DNA of 64,000 nt from Cenococcum geophilum 1.58 (taxonomy: Eukaryota > Ascomycota > Dothideomycetes > Gloniales > Gloniaceae), in assembly GCA_001692895.1 (NCBI GenBank), contig KV748199.1:1798001-1862000 (forward strand), written 5' to 3'. The notes below the pieces were generated by a model, which saw nothing but the letters and a program-made list of their open reading frames with translations, had not been told where the DNA came from and did no database searches. Below are positions 48,432 to 60,318 of the stretch, one piece after another (the stretch's first letter is position 1; each line of letters begins with the position of its first letter). The position numbers and the translations under genes are program-made.

Positions 48432-49046
48432 GATAATCACGACCGAATAATGAAGGGGTTTAAAGCTGGTTGAGGATAGAGGTATCGGCGTGAGGGCTGG
48501 ATGGTGATAGAGTGCTGAAGTGGAATGTATTTGGAACTGTACGAGATATCAAGACTCAGGAGAAAGACACAATTGGATTCCGGCGCCGTTGCTATGCAAA
48601 TGCCTACTCTAAATATACTAGAGTGAACTCCTGTGACCAGAATTCCTTATCCCAGGTCGCGACCCTAAGTTCTTTTCGCCCTATCGCCTACCCATCATTT
48701 CCGGAACTCTGACAGAAAGAAAATATGGAAAGTCTAAGAGAACGAAGCAGGTAGGGCTGACTCGACAGTGCAAAAAGGTTGTAAGTCTGATGTAATATCA
48801 GCAGAAGCGCTATGAAGAGCACGTTTGGAAAATGCAAATAAGAAATCAACAATGAAACCCGTATGGCCTGACTCGGGAGACAAAATCACTACCTCTATCC
48901 TTTAAAGCCCTTTTATACTAACCCGGTCTGTGTCAGGAGAGTAACAAGAAAAGCAGCCAGTCCATCGAGTTCGAAACGACCAGAGATGCCAACGTTAGTG
49001 TCAACAAACCTCATCAAATCCACGACAAAACGCTGGAAAACTCGGA
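48432..49046. other. Intergenic region downstream of sepH
   Basis: Ordinary composition; probably the sepH 3' untranslated region at its right end. A 66-codon ORF at 48512-48712 has no recognisable features and is likely chance. Confidence 0.4.
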
Positions 49047-52000
49047 TCACGAAGTGCCCCTTGAACTGCCGACACCATCACCAGCACTTGTTTGTCTTCT
49101 CCTCCTTACAATCGTCAACTTTCCTGGCACAGCCACCGGTGTGCCAGTAGGGGTGACATTCTCTTCGCGCCGCGCCGCTCCACTGGCTAGATTCATCCTT
49201 GTAAATTTTGTTCTCGGCAACCGACTCTTCGTCGAACTCGCACTTGAGCTCGAACTTCCGTTTCCGACTCCATTTAGACCAGAAGGAATACTAGATGTGC
49301 TGCTGGTGCTATCCCTGCTTGCTGGCCTATGTGCTGGCGTGCGCGCCGTGATAGAAGTCGCGGCTCTTGTTAGAGGAGCTGGAGTAGTGGTGGAATCAAG
49401 CAGTGACAGTCCCGTATTCGACTCGAATGCCTCAACATTGCTCCGGCTTCTCAGGTGTTCGTCCCTCACACTGGGCGTGGGCGGCATGCTGGCGCTGTGT
49501 ATGAGTGGTGGAGGTGTCATACTTGCTAATCCGGAGGTGGAGCCAACACCGTTAGAGTTACCACTCGCGCCACGACCTCGTGATGCAGGGCGACGGAGGC
49601 CGCTGCCCCGGGAGGAAGATGAGCGGCCGATGCTGTCACATGCTTTGACGAGCTCTTCAGCCATCTGACGCACCAGGATAGCGGGATCCTTCTCTGCGAG
49701 ATGGAGAACAGTGTCATAAACGCCGAAACGTCTGATCAGAGCACATTCCTCCTCGGTGGCATCGCATATGGTTCTAATGATCCTAAGGAGATTGAGACGC
49801 GCGACTGCGTCTTTGTGACCGAGCTTTTGAATCGTACGGGTGAATATTTCGGGAACTGCAAGAGACGCAGCAATAGGCGGGGAAAGACGCATAAGTTTCT
49901 GCAGCGGTTCGAGCATAGACTCGAACGCATTCTGTGACGTGTCGGGGGAAGTATAGGCGTCAATGATTGCGGTAGAAAAATTAGAGGCGAGAAGGTATTG
50001 CTCAACTCGCGCAGTCTCTTCCTGAAGCCTACTCAATGATTAGACTCTATTTGTATTTGAAAAAAGATACTTCAGTCCTTACCAAATGAATATCGCATCA
50101 AGGGCAGTGACCTGCCAGTTCCGATCCGCAAGCATGGAGATGTAGAACTGTAGCCCACGGTTTTCCCAAAGCTTCTTCCTTGCTACTTTGCCTGAATGCG
50201 CCAATTCGCATAGAATGGGTAGCGCGAACTCCTTTAGCGGCCATTCAGTTTGCACAATGTCTTTAAGAATTGGGATAACATCGTTGAGTGCAGCCTCTTC
50301 CTGACGCGAGCGATTGTGCCGACAGAGATTGTACATTGTGTTAAGGATTTGGTTCGAAATTTCGCGGAACAGAGGCAGCTTCTTTGAGGATCTAAGCAGG
50401 TCCGTGAGTACATCGATTGCATTGGAATTCTGGAGTGCTTCGTGGGTTGAGGACAACATAGACAGGTTCTTGATGAATTTGAGCATCGTGACTTGATGAT
50501 TGGGAGACATCTTCTTGAGGTCTTTGAGCACGCCTGCAGAGCAATTAGCCACCAAGGATTAGGAATTTCAATAAACTGTCTTACGCTTCAAAATCATGCG
50601 ATCAGCAACAAGGTCTTTAACGTGACTCTCAGCTTGAGAGAAAATAAGGAAGATATTCACAATGCGGCCTTCGATAAGCTCAGCAAGTTCATCCTTTTTT
50701 TTTTCGTCTAAAACACGATTCAAGACAAGAGAAAGTGGATATAGAACAGAGCTGCGGGAAAATATTCGACAGAAATCGTTTTTGGGAGTTGGTCCCTTTC
50801 AAAGTATTAGCTTTATCTAATACAGCGTAATGAATACGTACCTGAAGCTCAAATACACTCCAAACGCCATTCACACCGATTAACACAAGGTCGCGTTCAG
50901 TGTCGATGTCTTCCTCGAGAAACTCCACTAACACATTGATGCCACCACAGCCAATGAACATTTGCAAAGTAAGAGTAGACGTTTGATACATCTGCCGCAC
51001 AAACGCAGCAGCCTCTTTGCGAATTTCGCTCGGATATTTCTTGTGCGCAAAGCTTGATATGATCGGAATGCCGCCTAAGAAAGATAAGCTCTCCTGAGCC
51101 TCGGCGTCCTCTAGGATAATCTACAATTTTGGCTTCCGTAAGTGGCGTATATATATGGAATGAGGGTTCAAAGTCATACCATGTTGACAATCCTCAGTAG
51201 CTTTAAAACTACATCTCTTGGAGGGCCAGTGCCAAGAATCTCAAGGATGGGTAGCATGCCATGCGATCTGAGAACGATCGCCTTTTTATCTGGTGATTCA
51301 AGAAGAACTTGTTGCTGCAAATTTTTAGGAGAAGCAGAAAACGTTTAACGAGTAAAACATACGAGCTGCTCTGCTAAGTCTGATAGCACACCGTTAGGTT
51401 GCGTAGTTTTGAGACAGCCAACCAAGTTTTCGGTTAGCTTCGCTAAGCGATCATCTTTATCGCGAGCGACATTATTCTCAAGATCTGAACAAGCTTAGTA
51501 ACCTCAATTCGTGGAACAGGAAATCGTCATACTAATATTCTCTAATCCTTCCTCTAAATTGGCAAAAGGGTCGGATTCGTCCTCGTCCATAGCGATCTAG
51601 CACAGTTAGATGTGAATTCACATAACACATAACACATAGCTTAGAGACTTCACATACAAATGAAGACGACATCTTGGAAGTAATCATAACTAAGCTGTTC
51701 TGATCTGAGCCGCTGTCACTGTCTGCCTTTGGCAGGCTGGGAACGTCGTGTCCAAAGATGTCAGAGAAATCTTTGTCCTTATCATCTTCTGCATATTTTT
51801 GAATCTCAATCTCAGACTGAGAGCGCTGCATGCCCCTTCGCTCAGATGTATAAGAGGCAGAGCGTTGCCGCATACTCCCACCTTTCTTCGCATTCTGGGT
51901 TGAGCGTGGGGCGGTCTTAAGATCAGATGGATGAAATAATTTAGGCGAAAAGGATTCGGCGGGATTGGCCTGAATTAGGTCAGTGATGGAGTTATGAGGT

Positions 52001-53999
52001 TAAAACCTTCCTATCTCACCCGCATGGCCTTTAGCTTTCTCTCAAAAGCAGCGTCATCGGCAGCGATAAGATCAGAGTAGTCTTCTACAGAATTTTCTCG
52101 AAAGACGGCTGTCGGCCGTGCCAATGACGCGACTTTGCTTTTCGACAGTTGAGTAACTTTTGGGATACCTCGAAGAATAGCAGTTTTAGGCTCAAATTCC
52201 TGCCGGGAAGATGAGTTGTTAGGAGGATTGGCCTTAGAACTAGAAGCCTTCGCCTTAATCGATGTAGAAGCTCGAACCGTATCTATGTCATTGAAGTGAT
52301 TGTCTGAGGCGAAGTGATGTGAACTCTTAACAGTGAGATCACCGCCACCGCTTTCTTCAGTGCTCATAGGCTCTTCTGTTACATATTCGAATGTAGCATA
52401 AGATTTTAACTTTTCAGATGAAAGCAGGCCTGCAAAATTGTCCTGTGGTCGGAGGTGGGGCAAGTGTAGTGCACTAGGACTTATTGAAGACACAAAGTCG
52501 TCGTCCCAGTTATCGCTTGTATCAACTTCAGGTGAACGATAGAGGTCTGCATTGGGCCTAGCCTTGGCAAGATTCACTCCACCTTTGGGGGGTGCTGGCG
52601 TTTTCAGTGACGGCGGAGGTTCTTTTTTAGGCGGGCTAAGGCTAGAAGACAGGGGTCGTGACGCTCTTCGAAGTGAACCATTGTTGGGAGATTTCAAGGC
52701 TTCATTCCACTCCTGGACGCTCTTGATGGCTTCGTCGTACTCGGTCGGTTTAGTGGGAACTACAGAAACAGTTCTCTTTGCACTTAATATCCATGGGTGC
52801 TTCAATAATCGTTTTGCTGATATCCTAAGGTTAGGGTTCTTCTGAAAACATTGCATGAGAAAATCGCGCACAGCCTGCTACGAGTGAGTACATGTTTGAA
52901 TTAAGGTCAGAGCGTATGCGATATAACTGACCGGAGAGGCGCTGCCAGGGATAGGGGGATGTTCATCGTTCACAATTCGAAATAATGCTTGCATGGGTTG
53001 CAATTTGTGATAAGGTGGTTTGCCCTCGATCAACTCGATGACGGTACATCCTAAGCTCCAAATGTCCGAGGAAGTTGTTGCGCCTGATAATTCAATGACT
53101 TCTGGTGCCATCCAATAGGGCGTTCCTACTACGCTAGATTCGTCTAGTCCGGACGCTTTAGTAGCAACTCCGAAATCCGCAAGCTTAACGAGACCCTCTT
53201 TGGTGGTGAGAATATTGGCACCCTTGATATCCCTATGGATGACGCCCTGCTCGTGGAGGTATAGGAGCCCATGTAGGACCTGAGACATGTATAGCGCAAC
53301 CAGATTTTCAGGAAACTTCCCAAAATTTTTGCAAATCGAGTGTAGGGAGCCATTCTCGCAATACCTAGTTACTCTCAGCCATAGCAATGGATAGGCAATG
53401 ATAGTAGCCTTACTCGAGAATGATGTAAAGAGAGTCAATTGACTTAACGAAGCCATGATACTTGACAATGTTTGAGTGCTAAGTTTCAAAGTCAGCATAT
53501 GTTCTGGACAGACTTCTAGAAATTAATACATTTAGATTTTTCAACAGGTCAATTTCTAGCTAGATAACGTGTCAGCCGTGGCCCAAAGCACTTGTATAGT
53601 TTCATACCATTATAGTTTTCAGCTCGCTCTTCGGTAAATTTTCTAATCGAACCTGTTTGATTGCTACAGCCTCTCCGGTACCCCAATTCAAAGCCCTATA
53701 GACAGACCCAAAGGCTCCTTTGCCGAGGCAATCCCCCAATTGCTATCCATAAAAACGCCATTAGCCATTGTATCCATTTTGCGACCGCTCCGAGTTGTAG
53801 CTCCACATACATAATCCTTCAATCCAGCAACATCTTGTGCCGCTCTTTGAGCATGCCCTTCTCTACTTGGTGGAGCCGAGGCTGCCTTCGCTGACCTTGA
53901 TTGTCCTGGTGTTCCATATCCTGCCTGTCGCCCATTCTTCTGCTTATCCGGCGGATGGGAAACCATCATGGCCCCAGATTGGTGTGATCCAGGAGACAA
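49047..53999 (-). CDS. sepH: Septation initiation protein kinase SepH (Cdc7/Cdc15 family)
   Basis: Ser/Thr kinase heading the septation initiation network (SIN) at the spindle pole body; orthologue type of A. nidulans SepH, S. pombe Cdc7. Predicted exons (minus): 53811-53999, 53608-53742, 53530-53559, 53414-53478, 52932-53364, 52020-52874, 51658-51969, 51533-51596, 51363-51484, 51180-51314, 50842-51120, 50585-50795, 50083-50533, 49047-50028; 1,420 aa, all frames consistent. Kinase about residues 60-315: GKGAFGSV loop, VAIK Lys, [35 protein letters not shown]. Middle: linker with [20 protein letters not shown]. From ~residue 750: armadillo-like C-terminal half ([64 protein letters not shown]). 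Ser/Arg/Gly-rich tail of about 200 residues. Introns 46-68 bp; intron 11 seems to use an AAG acceptor. Confidence 0.93.
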
Positions 54000-54790
54000 T
54001 TATGACGAGGCCTTGATCTCGGTCGTCGTCGAGGAGGGAGGTCGGTTCGGTGAGTATGGGAGGTTAGAGGTCTCGGAGAACTTCATAGCACGCTCTGAAA
54101 GGTCGCCTTCCGCCGCCTGCAAGTGTTGACCCGACGCAAGCACGCTGCCTCACGGGTTTGAGGCGTGCTATAAGCGTTCTATCGTAGGGATCCTGGCTTG
54201 GAATATTGTTACGGGTTGATTGCACGCGACTGCTTGACGATCCATGCACGCGCTGATTGCCAGTGCTCCTGCGGGCTCTGCATAAGGTTAAAACTGCGGC
54301 CTGTGAGGTCTGCTGAGCCCCAAAGTGTGAATATTGGGGCACAAAAGTCAATTCATGGATGGCAGATTGTGGTTTGCTGCTGGGGCGCATCATCGGGAGT
54401 CTGCACTAATGTGTGGCTTGTGTTGGATCTTTCTCCGGCGGAAAAGACCGAGCCATCTCCGTCCGACAGTCCACTTCAAAATCTTCCTTCTGGGAGTGTA
54501 TGAGATATTAGCCTTTTAACTCGTCGCGACGAGGTCCTGGATCCTGGCCTTAATGCTGTTATTTAAAGCATAATGTGCATTAATGGACACGCTGTCACGT
54601 GGAGAGTGAAGACGTGTCCCTGTTTTCAATTCCTCCCACTTAGCTGCTCTGCTACAGATCATAATATGCGTTATAGTCGATCTCCCGTCTTCCTCCTCCA
54701 TTGTTCGTCGTCATCAAGAGCACCTCATAGACTCACCGCCAATCTTCGTCCCCCGCTTCGATGCCCTATCCGCTGATATCCGTGCGTAAG
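54000..54790. other. sepH upstream region / intergenic
   Basis: Presumably holds the sepH promoter and 5' untranslated region (right side of the gene). Several short ORFs overlap on both strands (54064-54519), none with recognisable features. Confidence 0.4.
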
Positions 54791-55700
54791 CTACCAACCA
54801 GATACCACATTGAACACGCCCCCATCGACAGCAAGTATCTCGCCATTGACATATGCATTCTTCGTCAGGAACAACTAAACGGCCATAATTAGCTCCTTAG
54901 TCTTCGTTTCATACAGGACACACTTACCACAGCTTGTGCCATCTCCTCATCACTTCCGGCTCTCATCGCTGACACGTGCCCTTTCTTCTGTACCTTCTCA
55001 TCCGGCAACTCACTCTTCATATCTGGACCACTCTGCTTTGCTATCATCTCGCTTGGGAAGTAGCCAGGTGCAATACTGTTCATGCGTACTTGCGCTTTTT
55101 GGAACTCGGTACTCATCAGCTTGGTAAGGTGAACGGTGCCGCCCTTGGCAGCACTGTATGAGAAATGACCCTGAGCATGCCGTATAATGCCACTCATGCT
55201 AGAGGTGACGATGACAGATGCCGAAAGATGGTCATGAGTCTCGGTACCAGCTTGGAGCAAGGGGAGAAACGCGACGGTTGTGAAGTAGACGGATGTCACG
55301 TCCGTATTGTAGGTTTCGTTCCACTGCTCAAAAGTCTCGTTTCTCTTTCAAATTAGTAGCTGATTCTTCGTCAGGCTCAGCTTTGGCGCCGGAAATGCCT
55401 GCTGCACAGACTGAGACGTTGTTAGTCCAATGCTGTCTGATCCTGTGGAACGTCCAAGTTGATACCAAGAAGATTAATGTACTTCTCCTTTTTTGAGAGA
55501 TCGTTGTAGATTTTTGCCAAGTCATTCTTTTTCGTGACATCGCAAGGTCCAAGCCTAAACGATAGTTAAGATCTTCGCACGCTATGGACCTACCGTGGTT
55601 GACACTTACGGAATGATCTTTCCGCCCTCTTCAGGGTCATGAGATTCAGACGCGCGAGATCCACGGCGACAGCGATGTCAATACTCGAAGCCTAACGGCT
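54791..55700 (-). pseudogene. Short-chain dehydrogenase/reductase, broken
   Basis: NAD(P)-dependent oxidoreductase of the SDR superfamily. Exon pieces (minus): about 55610-55700, 55466-55554, 54928-55410, 54791-54874. Splicing restores KIIPLGPCDVTKKNDLAKIY, NLLVCAAGISG, VIVTSSMSG (catalytic Ser), FSYSAAKGG (catalytic Tyr-x3-Lys), MNSIAPGYFPSEM, and the C-terminus YVNGEILAVDGG..VVSGW ending at 54791. Introns have GTAAGT/GTATCA donors and an ACTAAC branch site. Two defects: a one-base frameshift near 55335-55345 between NLKEK and FEQWNE, and no intact N-terminal TGxxxGIG nucleotide-binding motif upstream of 55610, where only frame-broken remnants and a stop are seen. The Copia fragment begins right beside the lost N-terminus. 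The frameshift alone could be a sequencing error; together they favour a pseudogene. Confidence 0.75.
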
Positions 55701-55734
55701 GCTAATGGAGAATCGTGCTATATCACAACGACCG

Positions 55735-56313
55735 GCTGATCGTGTTCTTTTATGTCGACGATCTTGCGGCGATATGCCGCAGAGAGAACTTACCAAAGCT
55801 TTAAATCTTCAAGGAAGAGTTGATAAAGAAGTATGAGATTGCCCGACCTCAACGGAAGCTTGGCTCTGCTAGAATTCCTACATTAATAAGATCGCTAGCA
55901 CCACCCATCTAACGGACTTTCGTCTAGTATATACGCCCCTACACGAAGCCGCAATCAATCGAGCAATCGATTGGCGCTCTACTAACTATTTAGCTTATTT
56001 ACACCATCTCTTTATTCACCAAGTTCTTAATTCAGACGGCATATTCGACTCAACACCATGCCAAGACCCATGATACAGCTTTGACCTATAAGAGCTCAAA
56101 GCTTGGGGGTGTGTCAATCCAGGTCGGATTTTGTCGATTACCCTGCTCCTGTTCCAGTTGCCTGTCACCCTATGACCCACACTGTTTCTGTTGCCTGTAC
56201 CCCTTGTACCCCCCTTTGTTGCCTATACCTTCCTCGTGTATATATAGTTTCTTTTCTTCATAGTTTGAATAGACAGTCTTCCTCATCCTCTCCTGATCTG
56301 CATCAGATCGACA
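55735..56313 (+). mobile_element. Ty1/Copia retrotransposon 3' remnant
   Basis: Plus-strand frame from 55735 reads NDRLIVFFYVDDLAAICRRE, containing the YVDD catalytic box of Copia reverse transcriptase, then, after one stop, FKEELIKKYEIARPQRKLGS and YINKIASTTHLTDF (Copia YI.KI.S.F.L). RNase H is mostly missing, so the internal part is deleted. A polypurine-like GCTTGGGGGTG (56101-56111) precedes a probable LTR. Not RIP-biased, unlike the other retroelements in the window, so it is probably short and single copy. Confidence 0.75.
56112..56313 (+). repeat. Probable Copia 3' LTR (~200 bp)
   Basis: Starts TGTCAATCC right after the G-rich tract and ends at ..CAGATCGACA, giving TG..CA termini. A TATA-like TATATATAG lies at about 56239-56247, followed by a pyrimidine-rich stretch, as in an LTR promoter. 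No second LTR in the window, so the right limit is inferred. Confidence 0.45.
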
Positions 56314-56890
56314 TATGTCTACCGGAACACGTTGTCAAATACTCCAGCCGCATAGGAGAAATTGAGTCTCCTTCACCGGAATGGACAGAGCGCGAAGTTC
56401 AAGGTTTCGCTTCCTAGCTCTCACGAACCCATGCAGAGGTCCTAATAAGATGAGGACAAATCCGTGTGGGGTCTGCAGAAATTTTTCCGTAGAACTACTG
56501 TCGGTAATCCACACGAGGGCAAGAAATCTTCCAAAATGGAAGGCTGAGCCCTCATTGCTGGTCTTGAGCGCTGTGGACACGCCGATCCAAAGGGATGAGG
56601 CCACTTCATTCTACGGCTAGTCTTTCAAGCTCAATCAGTTGCGACTTTTGCGGAATTAGTCTTTACGTACCCCAAGCCCTACTAAAGTGGGTTGAGTGGT
56701 CACTATGATGCGGTTACTTCAGCAGTAGGCACGCACCTTTTCACCCATTTATCAGCGCTTACGGACCTCAATCTCCATTCCCAAGAGCATGGAAGGCTTT
56801 GGCTCTAGTTTCCTATGAGCACGATCAACGGAGCGAGGAACTATAATTTGTATCTTCTTGGATTAGGTTCCCACCCCCTGATCTTTACAT
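56314..56890. other. Intergenic region
   Basis: Short overlapping ORFs only (56335-56620, both strands); nothing recognised. The right end is probably the 3' untranslated region of the lipoate ligase gene. Confidence 0.4.
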
Positions 56891-58397
56891 TTAAGTCCTG
56901 TCAATCTCTGCGATTGGCATCATGTCTCCAAGCCATGTAGCTATAGCATTTATCTCTTGAGCACTATTACCGTGCTCGGTTGCAAGGAGGTGGTTCCAAT
57001 CCTTGATATCCCGGAGTTTCTGGTTTTGAAGACGTGACTGGAACCATTTCAATTGTTCGGAGGCGATCGCAGGTCCCTCGACTAGGCTCTCGGTGATGAT
57101 ACCATGTTGGACTTTGAAGCATATCCGCGCCTATGCTGTTGTTAGTCACTTAACTCGACATCCATCTATCGAGGATAGAGAGACAGAATACACCCACAGA
57201 GAATGGTATGGTATGAGGCGCCTTCTCATGGCCATCTTGGTCCACAAGATGGCTCGAAAAAGTGAACTGGGGCGTTTGGGAGTATGTCCACTCCAGAGTC
57301 TACACAAAGATCAGCATAAACACCGTCACATGTATGCAGTAATGCACGAAAGACCACTGGCAACGAACCTTCAGCTCATCATATCCTTTCCGGATTTCCG
57401 GAGTGCTTAGATGCTCTTCACCAACGGTCACCACAGTCGGGACATTTCCAGCATCGCGATACACTGTCGCAAACTCATCTTGGATGGATTTCTCAAATAC
57501 GTGGTTCACTAATCCAATATTGCCGACCGGAGAGCTTACACTCTCGACACCCCGCGCTCTAAGATATGGCCTTGCAGGAGAATGCAAGTATTGTGGTATG
57601 ACATGCAAGTTCGGCGATGCGAGGAGACAAGTGCCGTGGTGCAAAGCCCGTCTTCGTGTGAGTTTGTACGCGGAGCCAGAAACCTTAAGCGGTCGCGGGC
57701 CAGCTCCATCATCAGAAGTATACGGTGTCTTGTGCGTGTCCTGAGGATCTGTGTCATATTTTCTATGGCCTTGATCCAGGACGATGTCGTGTCGCTCATT
57801 GACTCTTGCCCGGTCAATGCCCAGTTTCCGTAGAGCTCGCACTACCATCTCTGCGTGCTTGTCGCGTGTGAAATTCGCAGGCGGGCAGATGATGCTCCAG
57901 TTGACATTGCCTTCATCGTGGAAGACAGCGCCGCCACCCGAGCGTCGTCGCACAAGGTCGACGCTGCCAATGACTGGTGGTTCGGTCTCTTTCGCCTTGC
58001 CTGATTTGACCGCGTTAAGGATCCTAAGGTTAACCTCTAGCCATGGGTTCTGGTTGCGGCCAATGACGATGCAAGGGCGATTCGTGTAGAGAAACAAGAC
58101 TGTGGAGTCGGGTGGTGAAGTCTGTAGAAGGTGGTGTTCAATCGAGAGATTGAGGTACGGGTCGTTGGACCGCGAGATGTAGCTCTGGATGCGATTGGAA
58201 GGATCAATAATCGCTTCGGAAAAGGACGAGAACCTGCGACGGATGCCCCGAACGTTGCTGCTTTGAAGAAGTTTGCCAGGGCTAAACTGGAGAAGTAACC
58301 CTCTGGAAGGAGCCATCATGGCTATCTTCATAGAGCTGTCAAGAAAGTGAACAAGGTTCGTTGGTGGTTGGTTGATCGGACCGAATATCCCTGACAC
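56891..58397 (-). CDS. AIM22: Lipoate-protein ligase A family protein (AIM22-like)
   Basis: Predicted exons (minus): 57369-58397, 57198-57299, 56891-57130; 456 aa. The BPL/LplA-fold enzyme attaches lipoate to mitochondrial E2 subunits; fungal AIM22 works in the mitochondrial lipoylation pathway. Seen: SRSNDPYLNLSIEHHLL and TVLFLYTNRPCIVIGRNQNPW (substrate-binding core), VRRRSGGGAVFHDEGNVNWS (signature RRxSGGGAVxHDxGNxN), and KVSGSAYKLTRRRALHHGTC with the conserved Lys of the GSAxK motif. C-terminal exons give WTYSQTPQFTFS and FKVQHGIITES, typical of the LplA accessory domain. The first Met is at 58397, but a second at codon 23 (58331, MKIAMMAPSRG) begins an Arg/Ser-rich, acid-poor stretch that looks more like a mitochondrial presequence. 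Introns 69 and 67 bp, the second with an ACTAAC branch site. Confidence 0.9.
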
Positions 58398-60318
58398 GCG
58401 AATACGAAAATGGCGGTGGCGGAGAACGTTAAAGTGAACCTCATCTCATGGGATGGCTGGAAAAATCTCCATAATGTGGAGAAAATGGAGTTCTGTTTTC
58501 TGATGAGGTCCAGTGAGGATGCTAAGTGATTGTGCGGAAGGCCAGGGCATTTATCGACGGATGAGTGAAGACATCTCCAGCCGAATGTGATAGAATACAC
58601 CTAAGCATCAGAGAAATCGGTATGAGCCTTAGGATCGCTTGGGGAAATCCTCATTGCATTCTGCATTTTGGGATATATTTCGGATGGGCTCCCTATACGT
58701 ACGGATTTCCACGTCTCCATATCTCTCTGCTCCCCTCACCCAGTCTCACTTCTTACATTAAGTCAAGATGGAGGAAGAGAGACTTTCTATCCTCCTTTCA
58801 TTTCTTAATTCTCAAGGTTCCTTGTGCTTCGTCGCTTGGACCTTGCAAACATGTCATGCTTCTCTGGAGTGGGAACCCCCCTTCTCCTAGATATTTCCCC
58901 CGTTCAACGACGTGAGGAGAATCATTCCTACGTATTTCTACCCACGTCTAAGACCTCCATATTCTCCCTCTTAAATTCTGGAATTCAAATTGCTGTGATG
59001 GTGTTGCTGATGTTTGGCGGGGGGTGGGTATCCCAAGGCTATCCCTTGGGACTCTGCAGAGATATTCACCACAACTCCGCACCCTTACCGACACAACACC
59101 ACCCAAAGATTATTTTCTATTATGCTTTAATCACTCGGCGTCATTCTATACCCGCCGCAGCTCTCTTTGATGTAATGCGAGAATACATCACGGGGCTGTG
59201 GTAGAAATTGTAGCTATTAGTGGAGAGCTAGTGGATTGATCTATGTAGATTAATTATTTTCTCTCTAATATAATCAAGAAGCGAGGAGCATTTGGTCCAG
59301 TGGTCAAAGCAACATACTAACGTGTTCAGTAGGGCCCCGGCTTGCGGGTTGGACGTCGGTAGTGCTAGGTAAGCAACATCCAACTTCCAAAAATGCTCCT
59401 CGCTTCTTGATTCTTTTTTTTTTTGCCTCCCGCGAGAATAGTTACTACCTTTTTCCACCCTGCCGCTACTGTCTATGTGGTGTCTGCAAGAATATTGTAA
59501 ACGGTAAGGATGGTAGCATAAGAATGAATGGAATAACATTTTGGCCTAAATCTATGTACTGACGTAATCTTTTGGTGTTTTTATTGCAGTAAGGCACTGC
59601 GAATCGAGAGGCCGTTCTAGGCCTCAAGGTCGCGGGAGGGGTTTAGCATCGTACATCCACATTCTTCCCTAACATGGCTTTCAAACCTGCAGCGAGCTGT
59701 TCTGAAAGACTCGCAACACCATAGAGCAATACTTGCAGTGATAGCTGTTACTGCAGTTCGATTCTGGTATTTCGTACAATCCTCATTCATTTTTGTGAGC
59801 CTTCAGCTTTTAACTGTGATACTTCAGCTTTCAACTGTGATACTTCAAATCTTTCACTTTCCCACACAAACGCTAATTGTCAGGGGTTACAACCACCGGC
59901 TTAGGTTGTCATTATTACTTCATCCAGAATACACTCGCCTAATTCGTAACCACGCACCCTGCTTCTACAATATTTACTTCTCGACAGAGTAAATCAAATG
60001 CCACGGTCACTTCATTGTCTCACGAATCATGCTAGACAGCCCCAAACATCTTCACAGTAGTTGTGTCAGCACAAGTAGCGACCTGATTATCGGAAATTAT
60101 TGAAAATACTTTAATCTAATAGTTTATATAGCAAAGGTGAACCTTACGAAATCCCGCCCCAAGGTCAAAGCCGCGAAGACGCAAGTTTTCTCACTTGCTG
60201 CTAAAGCACCTCCACATTAAAGGAACAATAACTTTAAGGCGCATTTACATCTCAAGGAACTACTTCAGTAAAAAATATGTATTTAGAGCCGAGTCCATCA
60301 AACAAGACGGCAAGACGG
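58398..60318. other. Intergenic region right of the lipoate ligase
   Basis: Ordinary composition. ORFs at 58565-58915, 58824-59204 and 59738-59992 have no recognisable domain. The only structures I see are the tRNA-like inverted-repeat unit at 59272-59412 and a 21-bp tandem duplication (CTTCAGCTTT.AACTGTGATA, about 59802-59846). Confidence 0.4.
59272..59412 (+). repeat. tRNA-like sequence inside 22-bp inverted repeats
   Basis: AATCAAGAAGCGAGGAGCAT.. (59272-59293) is perfectly mirrored at 59391-59412. The loop of about 97 nt holds TGGTCCAGTGG (59293-59303), a good RNA polymerase III A box, and GGGTTGGACGTC (59346-59357), a weak B box (consensus GGTTCGANNCC), 43 bp apart. A run of T follows the right arm. 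I cannot fold it into a proper cloverleaf: the anticodon loop is the wrong size. A decayed tRNA, a tRNA-derived SINE fragment or a fold-back element are all possible. Confidence 0.4.

Noticed and set aside
49054-49668. 204-codon plus-strand ORF opposite sepH
   Set aside because: Shadow of the Ser/Gly/Arg-rich SepH tail; low-complexity composition mirrors the minus-strand codons.
57403-58089. Plus-strand ORFs opposite the lipoate ligase
   Set aside because: Shadows of a clearly conserved minus-strand gene.
45729-58397. Secondary-metabolite or other functional gene cluster
   Set aside because: A transcription factor and an SDR lie near each other, but the SDR is broken and the other genes are housekeeping (SIN kinase, lipoate ligase); no synthase or transporter is present.
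58565-59204. Two overlapping plus-strand ORFs (116 and 126 codons)
   Set aside because: No family motif, poor composition, overlapping frames; treated as chance ORFs in intergenic DNA, though a lineage-specific gene cannot be excluded.
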